From NCBI GenBank assembly GCA_022041995.1, contig CP074381.1, forward strand, positions 1,860,001 through 1,924,000: a stretch of DNA of 64,000 nucleotides. The letters are read 5' to 3'. A model generated the notes under the pieces. It did no database searches. It had not been told where the DNA came from and saw nothing but the letters and a program-made list of their open reading frames with translations. Source of the stretch: Cupriavidus necator (lineage in GTDB: Bacteria > Pseudomonadota > Gammaproteobacteria > Burkholderiales > Burkholderiaceae). Numbering within the stretch: position 1 is the stretch's first letter; each line of letters starts with the position of its first letter. This document shows positions 60,009 through 64,000 of this stretch, in pieces. The position numbers and the translations under genes were made by a program.

Positions 60009-60260
60009 TTACTCGTGACCTCTCACGGCCTTCTTGGTCGCGTGATAGCCCTGTTTGGTGGTATCGGCAATCGCATGGCCGGCCGCCTTCGCGCCGCGGC
60101 CAATGGCATGCGCGCCGTCGCGCACCGCATGCCCGGCCTGCTTGCCAGCCGACTTGACGCCGTTCTTGAACCCGCGCGCGTCCTCGGCCACGCTCGCGTG
60201 CGCCATCGGGGTGGCCAGGACCACCAATACGACCGCAATGATCGAGGCTCTTGCCTTCAT
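60009..60260 (-). CDS. Small exported basic protein
   Basis: An 83-residue protein with a signal peptide (ASIIAVVLVVLATPMAHA) and a mature part rich in Lys, Ala, Gly and His with repeated AGHA-type units (KQAGHAVRDGAHAIG, AAGHAIADTTKQG). Its pattern recalls small Burkholderiales envelope proteins of unknown function. ATG 60260 chosen by GAGG ribosome site. A short hairpin covers the stop codon (60001-60016). Confidence 0.7.
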   Translation of the reverse strand: MKARASIIAVVLVVLATPMAHASVAEDARGFKNGVKSAGKQAGHAVRDGAHAIGRGAKAAGHAIADTTKQGYHATKKAVRGHE

Positions 60261-60401
60261 GGTGACAACCTCTTCGATTCTGACTGAACCAGGGTCGGGA
60301 CCTGAAAGTGATTCCGACGTGGTTCCCATGGGTACATTCTAGCCGTGCCCGTGTCTGTCCCCCAGCAGCGTCAGCCCGCCGGGCCGCGCCGGCTTGGGGA
60401 A

Positions 60402-61778
60402 TCAGTTCCGGTCGGCGATGGACAGCCCGACCGGTGACGCAGGCATCCCGGCGCTCATTTCGTCGTAGCGGGCGGATGCTGAGCGCCTGTGATCGATCAG
60501 CAGGACCGCGCCCATGCCAATCACGGCCGGAATGGCGATTGCGATGAAGTTCTGCTGCAGCGGGAGTTCCATGGCGACGAGTACCCCGATGACGATTGGC
60601 GCGAGGATCGCTCCGCTGCGGCCGATGCCCAGGGCCCATCCAAGTCCGGTGGAACGGATGGCGGTCGGGTAGAACTGCCCGGTGTAGGCATTGGCCACGA
60701 TCTGCGTGCCGATCGTCGACGCGCCGGCCAGGCCCACCACGACGAATAGCAGCCCGGTCGGCATCCTGATTCCGAGCAGCGTGATCGAGACCGCGGCCAG
60801 CGCGTACATGGCGGCGAGCACGTACTTGATGTGGTATCGGTCGGCAAGCCAGCCGCCACCCACTGCACCGATCATCGCGCCGAGGTTGAGGACCAGCACG
60901 AACGTCAGCGCTGAACCCAGGCTGTAGCCGGCGCCCGCCATCAGCCTGGTCAGCCATGAACTCAGCGCGTACACCATGAAGAGGCACATGAAGAACGCGA
61001 TCCAGAACATGATGGTGCTGAAGCCGCGGCCCTCATGGAACAGGTGCCGGATCGGCGCGCTGGCTGCCTTGTCCTGCGCCGGCACGGCGAGGCGGTCGGT
61101 GGCCGACCACCGCTGGTCCGGTGCAAGCCTGGAGACGATGCGCCGCAACGCTTCGTCGTCGCCCCTGGCCAGCAGGAACGGCATCGATTCGGGCAGCGAC
61201 CTGAGCATGACAGGGATAAGGAGCACGGGCAGGCCGGCCGCCAGGAAGACCGACTGCCAGCCGTAGGCCTCTATCAGGCTCTTGCCGAGGAGCGCCGCCA
61301 GGATCCCGCCCACGGCATAGCCGCTGAACATCACGGTGACCAGGGTCGCCCGGATCTTCTTCGGCGCGTACTCGGTCATTTGCGCGACCACATTCGGCAT
61401 GACGCCGCCGATGCCGAGCCCGGCCAGGAAGCGGGCCATGCTGAACAGCAGCGGGTCCTTGACCAGGCCGGCCGCGGCGGTGAAGACGCTGAACAGGGTG
61501 ACGCATATTGCGATCGTCCAGCGGCGGCCGATCCGGTCCGCCATGGTCCCGAGGAAGATCGCGCCAAACACCATGCCGAACAGCGCGGAACTGACCATGA
61601 GCCCCGCCTGGGTCGGGGCGACGCCGAGGTCCTTCATGATCGAAGGCAGCGCAATACCCACGACCGCGAGGTCATAGCCGTCGAAGATGATGATGAGTGC
61701 GCACCAGAACAGCACGAGCGCATGGAAGCGGTTGAAGCGGGCGGCGTCGGCCAGCTTGTGGATGTCGATTTGCTGCAT
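60402..61778 (-). CDS. MFS transporter, aromatic acid:H+ symporter (AAHS) family
   Basis: A 458-residue MFS carrier with twelve helices. The AAHS hallmark DGYD in helix 1 (IIFDGYDLAVVG) and the loop GTMADRIGRRW are present. AAHS members (BenK, PcaK) import benzoate-like acids with protons. The 39-base gap to the reductase gene, same direction, suggests it imports the substrate of the linked dioxygenase. Confidence 0.9.
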   Translation of the reverse strand: MQQIDIHKLADAARFNRFHALVLFWCALIIIFDGYDLAVVGIALPSIMKDLGVAPTQAGLMVSSALFGMVFGAIFLGTMADRIGRRWTIAICVTLFSVFTAAAGLVKDPLLFSMARFLAGLGIGGVMPNVVAQMTEYAPKKIRATLVTVMFSGYAVGGILAALLGKSLIEAYGWQSVFLAAGLPVLLIPVMLRSLPESMPFLLARGDDEALRRIVSRLAPDQRWSATDRLAVPAQDKAASAPIRHLFHEGRGFSTIMFWIAFFMCLFMVYALSSWLTRLMAGAGYSLGSALTFVLVLNLGAMIGAVGGGWLADRYHIKYVLAAMYALAAVSITLLGIRMPTGLLFVVVGLAGASTIGTQIVANAYTGQFYPTAIRSTGLGWALGIGRSGAILAPIVIGVLVAMELPLQQNFIAIAIPAVIGMGAVLLIDHRRSASARYDEMSAGMPASPVGLSIADRN

Positions 61779-61817
61779 GGGGGCTTGTCTCCGGTCGGTC
61801 TGTTCTTATGGCTGGGC

Positions 61818-63083
61818 TTACTGCTTTGACATCGGCACGTTCAGGTCGGCAAGGCGGCTGGCATCGACCGGCTTGCACTGCTCGATGTGGCGGCGCGCGA
61901 AGCGCAGGTCGCGCGCCGCGTTGGACCCGAGCGCGGCCTTGACCACATCGCCGTCCAGGTAGAACAGCATGAAGCTGTCCGCGCCGGGGGTGTCGCGTGC
62001 CACCACGCGGTGCGAGGGAAGGGGGATGCCATGGATCTGCAGGTTCATGCCATACTGGTCCGACCAGAACCACGGCAGCGGTTGATAGTCGACGGCGAGA
62101 CCGAGCGCCGCGCGCGCGGCGGCAATGCCCTGTTCCTGGGCGTTCTGCCAGGATTCCAGCCGCAGGCGCCGGCCGGCCCACGGGTTGGGCGTGACCGCGA
62201 CGTCGCCCGCGGCGAAGATGTCGGGGTCGGACGTGCGGCAACTTGCGTCGACGACCACGCCGCCGTCGCACTCCAGCCCGGCTTCCCGGGCAAGCTCGTC
62301 GTTCGGCACGAGACCGACACCCGCAACGATGGCGTGGCAAGCCAGCGTGCTGCCATCGGCCAGCGTCACGACGGACCGGCCGCCGGTGCCGGGGGCGATG
62401 CCGGTGACGTTGGCGCCGAGCATGACACGGGTGCCATGCGAGGCATGCAGCCCGAGCAGGTGCTCGGAGAGTTCCGGCGGCACGGTGCGCTCGCATAGCC
62501 GGCTCTGGGCTTCGAGCACGGTGACTTCGGCACCTTTCCGGCGCGCCGTGGCGGCAACTTCGAGGCCGATCCAGCCACCGCCGATCACCACGATGCTGCG
62601 CTCGGGTCGCAACTGCGGCGCCAGGGCCAGGGCATCTCCAATCGTGCGCAATGTATGCACGGCGCCCGTGCCAGCGCCCGGGAGGTTGAGTGCGCGGGCC
62701 CTGCCGCCGGTGCACAGGATCAGCTTGTCGTAAGACAACGTCTCGCCATCGGCTATCTCCAGGCGCTTCGCGGCCCGGTCTATGCGGGTGACGCGCGTGT
62801 CCAGCCACCACTCCAGCCCGAGCGCTGCGAACGCCTCGGGCTTGAGCAGCCATGTGCCGGCGGGCGCGGCCTCGCCGGCCAGCACGGCCTTGGACAAGGG
62901 CGGGCGCTCATGCGGTGGATGGGTCTCGTCGCCGATCAGCACGAGCCGACCGGTGAAGCCCTCGTTGCGCAGCGTCTGGGCGGCCCAGCCGCCAGCCTGC
63001 CCGGCGCCGACGATGACGATGGTGGCAGTTGGCGATATTGTTTGCGATATGGCAGTCGCAGTGTCTGAGCGCTCGGAATTCAT
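61818..63083 (-). CDS. Ferredoxin reductase of a ring-hydroxylating dioxygenase
   Basis: A 421-residue FAD/NAD protein. FAD motif TIVIVGAGQAGGWAA (residues 22-36), NAD motif IVVIGGGWIGLEVAA, and the FAD end block DIFAAGDVAV. Plant-type ferredoxin domain is absent, so it is the stand-alone BphA4/AndAa-type reductase. It passes electrons from NAD(P)H to the Rieske ferredoxin encoded 31 bases upstream. Confidence 0.9.
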   Translation of the reverse strand: MNSERSDTATAISQTISPTATIVIVGAGQAGGWAAQTLRNEGFTGRLVLIGDETHPPHERPPLSKAVLAGEAAPAGTWLLKPEAFAALGLEWWLDTRVTRIDRAAKRLEIADGETLSYDKLILCTGGRARALNLPGAGTGAVHTLRTIGDALALAPQLRPERSIVVIGGGWIGLEVAATARRKGAEVTVLEAQSRLCERTVPPELSEHLLGLHASHGTRVMLGANVTGIAPGTGGRSVVTLADGSTLACHAIVAGVGLVPNDELAREAGLECDGGVVVDASCRTSDPDIFAAGDVAVTPNPWAGRRLRLESWQNAQEQGIAAARAALGLAVDYQPLPWFWSDQYGMNLQIHGIPLPSHRVVARDTPGADSFMLFYLDGDVVKAALGSNAARDLRFARRHIEQCKPVDASRLADLNVPMSKQ

Positions 63084-63114
63084 GCCTGTCTCCTCTGGTT
63101 GGTGACGCGACCTC

Positions 63115-63429
63115 TCAGCCGAGGTCGAGGTACACCTTGTCGCCTTCGATCCGCACCGGATAGGTACGGATGCTCTCTGTCAGCGGGGCGCACATCGCAG
63201 CGCCGTTGCGGATATCGAACCTGCCCTGGTGGAGCGGGCATTCGATCTCGTGTCCCTCCAGGAAGCCTTCGCACAGGCGCGCATGGCCATGCGTGCAGAT
63301 GTTGTCGGTCGCGTAGACGTCACCGTCCACGCCGTACAAGGCGATCTCCTGGCCTTGCACGGCCACGGCGATGACATCGTCCTGCGGGACGTCGGACAGC
63401 AGCGCTGCCTCGATCCAGGTTTCGGTCAT
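63115..63429 (-). CDS. Rieske-type ferredoxin
   Basis: A 104-residue Rieske ferredoxin. Cluster ligands: Cys45-His47 (ICTHGHA) and Cys64-His67 (CPLHQG). Electron carrier between the 61818 reductase and the dioxygenase oxygenase. Nineteen bases separate it from the small-subunit stop. Confidence 0.92.
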   Translation of the reverse strand: MTETWIEAALLSDVPQDDVIAVAVQGQEIALYGVDGDVYATDNICTHGHARLCEGFLEGHEIECPLHQGRFDIRNGAAMCAPLTESIRTYPVRIEGDKVYLDLG

Positions 63430-63448
63430 GAATGACTCCTGATAGAGA

Positions 63449-63919
63449 CTAGATGGGGTAGATCAGCGAGTTGGGAATCATTTCGCTATCGAATACGCAG
63501 ATGCGCGACGCGAAGCGCCAGCCCGCCGGCGTACGGACGATGGTGTCGAGGTAACGGCCAACGTTGTAGACATCGGTCATCTGGTCGGGCTTGGTGCGCA
63601 GCACGGCGTAATTGGTCTCGGCCACGATCCTGTCGGCGTTGGCCTCTCTGATCAGCGGCGCGCCGACGATGTGGCGCTGGTAGTAGGGATCGTGGAACAG
63701 GGTCTCGCGAATACCGTAGATGCGGTCCTTGAGCATGCCCTTGCTTTCGAGCGAAAGCGTTGCCAGCGGCAAGCCACGCTCGTGGTTTTCGCGGGGCTGG
63801 ACCCGGTAGAGGCAATCGTCGGTGAAGAATTCCGGCCAGCGGTCCCATTCGCCGTTGTCCACGGCGGACGTGTAGTCGGCGTGCAGGGAGAGCAGGTCGT
63901 AGTAGTCAGCGAAGTTCAT
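63449..63919 (-). CDS. Ring-hydroxylating dioxygenase small subunit
   Basis: A 156-residue beta-type subunit. The phrase [20 protein letters not shown] and the segments [19 protein letters not shown] and [14 protein letters not shown] resemble salicylate/anthranilate oxygenase small subunits (NagH/AndAd). With the Rieske ferredoxin and reductase this makes a three-component enzyme. An anthranilate or salicylate-type substrate is a family-level inference. The start overlaps nothing; the large subunit stop lies four bases upstream. Confidence 0.88.
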   Translation of the reverse strand: MNFADYYDLLSLHADYTSAVDNGEWDRWPEFFTDDCLYRVQPRENHERGLPLATLSLESKGMLKDRIYGIRETLFHDPYYQRHIVGAPLIREANADRIVAETNYAVLRTKPDQMTDVYNVGRYLDTIVRTPAGWRFASRICVFDSEMIPNSLIYPI

Positions 63920-63923
63920 GACG

Positions 63924-64000
63924 TCAGACCTCCATCACCTTGCGCCAATAGGCGTACATGCCGCGGATCAGGGTCTCGGTCACCATGTGGTCCGTGTTCT
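63924..64000 (-). CDS. Ring-hydroxylating dioxygenase large subunit, C-terminal end
   Basis: The last 25 codons of the oxygenase large subunit, ending LIRGMYAYWRKVMEV and TGA at 63924-63926. The rest lies beyond the window. The phrase GMYAYWRKVM matches the C-terminus of salicylate/anthranilate-type oxygenases. Spacing of four bases to the small subunit start indicates coupling. Confidence 0.75.
   Translation of the reverse strand, partial: NTDHMVTETLIRGMYAYWRKVMEV

Overview
The window is GC-rich, densely coded bacterial DNA that reads as a Burkholderiales chromosome, most like Cupriavidus/Ralstonia. The evidence is the codon use, a second rpoD-type sigma factor, a type VI secretion end, DUF2970, tandem Hsp70/DUF2760 genes and a three-component aromatic dioxygenase. 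This is inferred from protein character, not from a database search. I saw no rRNA, tRNA or CRISPR array.

Layout. (1) 1-2164: the 3' end of a type VI secretion cluster (tssF partial, tssG, tssJ). (2) 2169-14440, minus strand: one tightly coupled operon of LysR regulator, flavin monooxygenase-like protein, a complete Dpp-type ABC importer (two permeases, two ATPases, one binding protein), a BAAT-type acyl hydrolase and a CMD/alkylhydroperoxidase fusion. The last gene is split by an IS1182-type element (3273-4884) flanked by a CTAG duplication; removing the element and one CTAG restores a 385-codon frame exactly. (3) 14551-21085: an osmoprotectant-type binding protein/permease fusion, a MocR regulator, DUF2970, a three-haem cytochrome c and a Tat-exported FAD dehydrogenase resembling spermidine dehydrogenase. 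(4) 21093-23188: an acyltransferase and a frameshifted outer-membrane MetA-type protein. (5) 23583-37125: formylglycine-generating enzyme, HAD lipoprotein and sulfatase lipoprotein, then a membrane spermidine-synthase-like protein, MoxR, DUF58, DUF4381, two VWA proteins and BatD. This looks like an envelope sulfatase locus beside a MoxR/Bat module. (6) 37160-46690: an antiporter remnant, Lrp regulator, cysteine dioxygenase-like cupin, UPF0182 giant membrane protein, small proteins, a J-domain protein, a second membrane spermidine-synthase-like protein and an exported isoaspartyl methyltransferase. (7) 46941-51279: an AT-richer patch (TMEM175-like channel and DUF1275), isochorismatase family hydrolase, a cupin-like gene stub and a patatin-like lipoprotein. 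(8) 51531-58786: two Hsp70 homologues, DUF2760 and an RpoD paralogue. (9) 59111-64000: class II glutamine amidotransferase, a small exported basic protein, and a minus-strand aromatic dioxygenase set (large subunit end, small subunit, Rieske ferredoxin, reductase) with an AAHS-type transporter.

A recurrent oddity: eight single-base losses, nearly all in or beside G/C runs, break six otherwise well-conserved genes (22233-23188, 23583-24805, 27875-30513, 33050-34085, 43397-45905, 59111-59955). All shift the frame in the same direction. Sequencing or assembly homopolymer error is more likely than independent decay, so these genes should be treated as probably intact until checked.

The parts most worth following up are the sulfatase-maturation/MoxR-Bat locus, the LysR-FMO-ABC-BAAT-CMD operon with its reversible-looking IS insertion, and the Hsp70/Hsp70/DUF2760 module next to the second rpoD.
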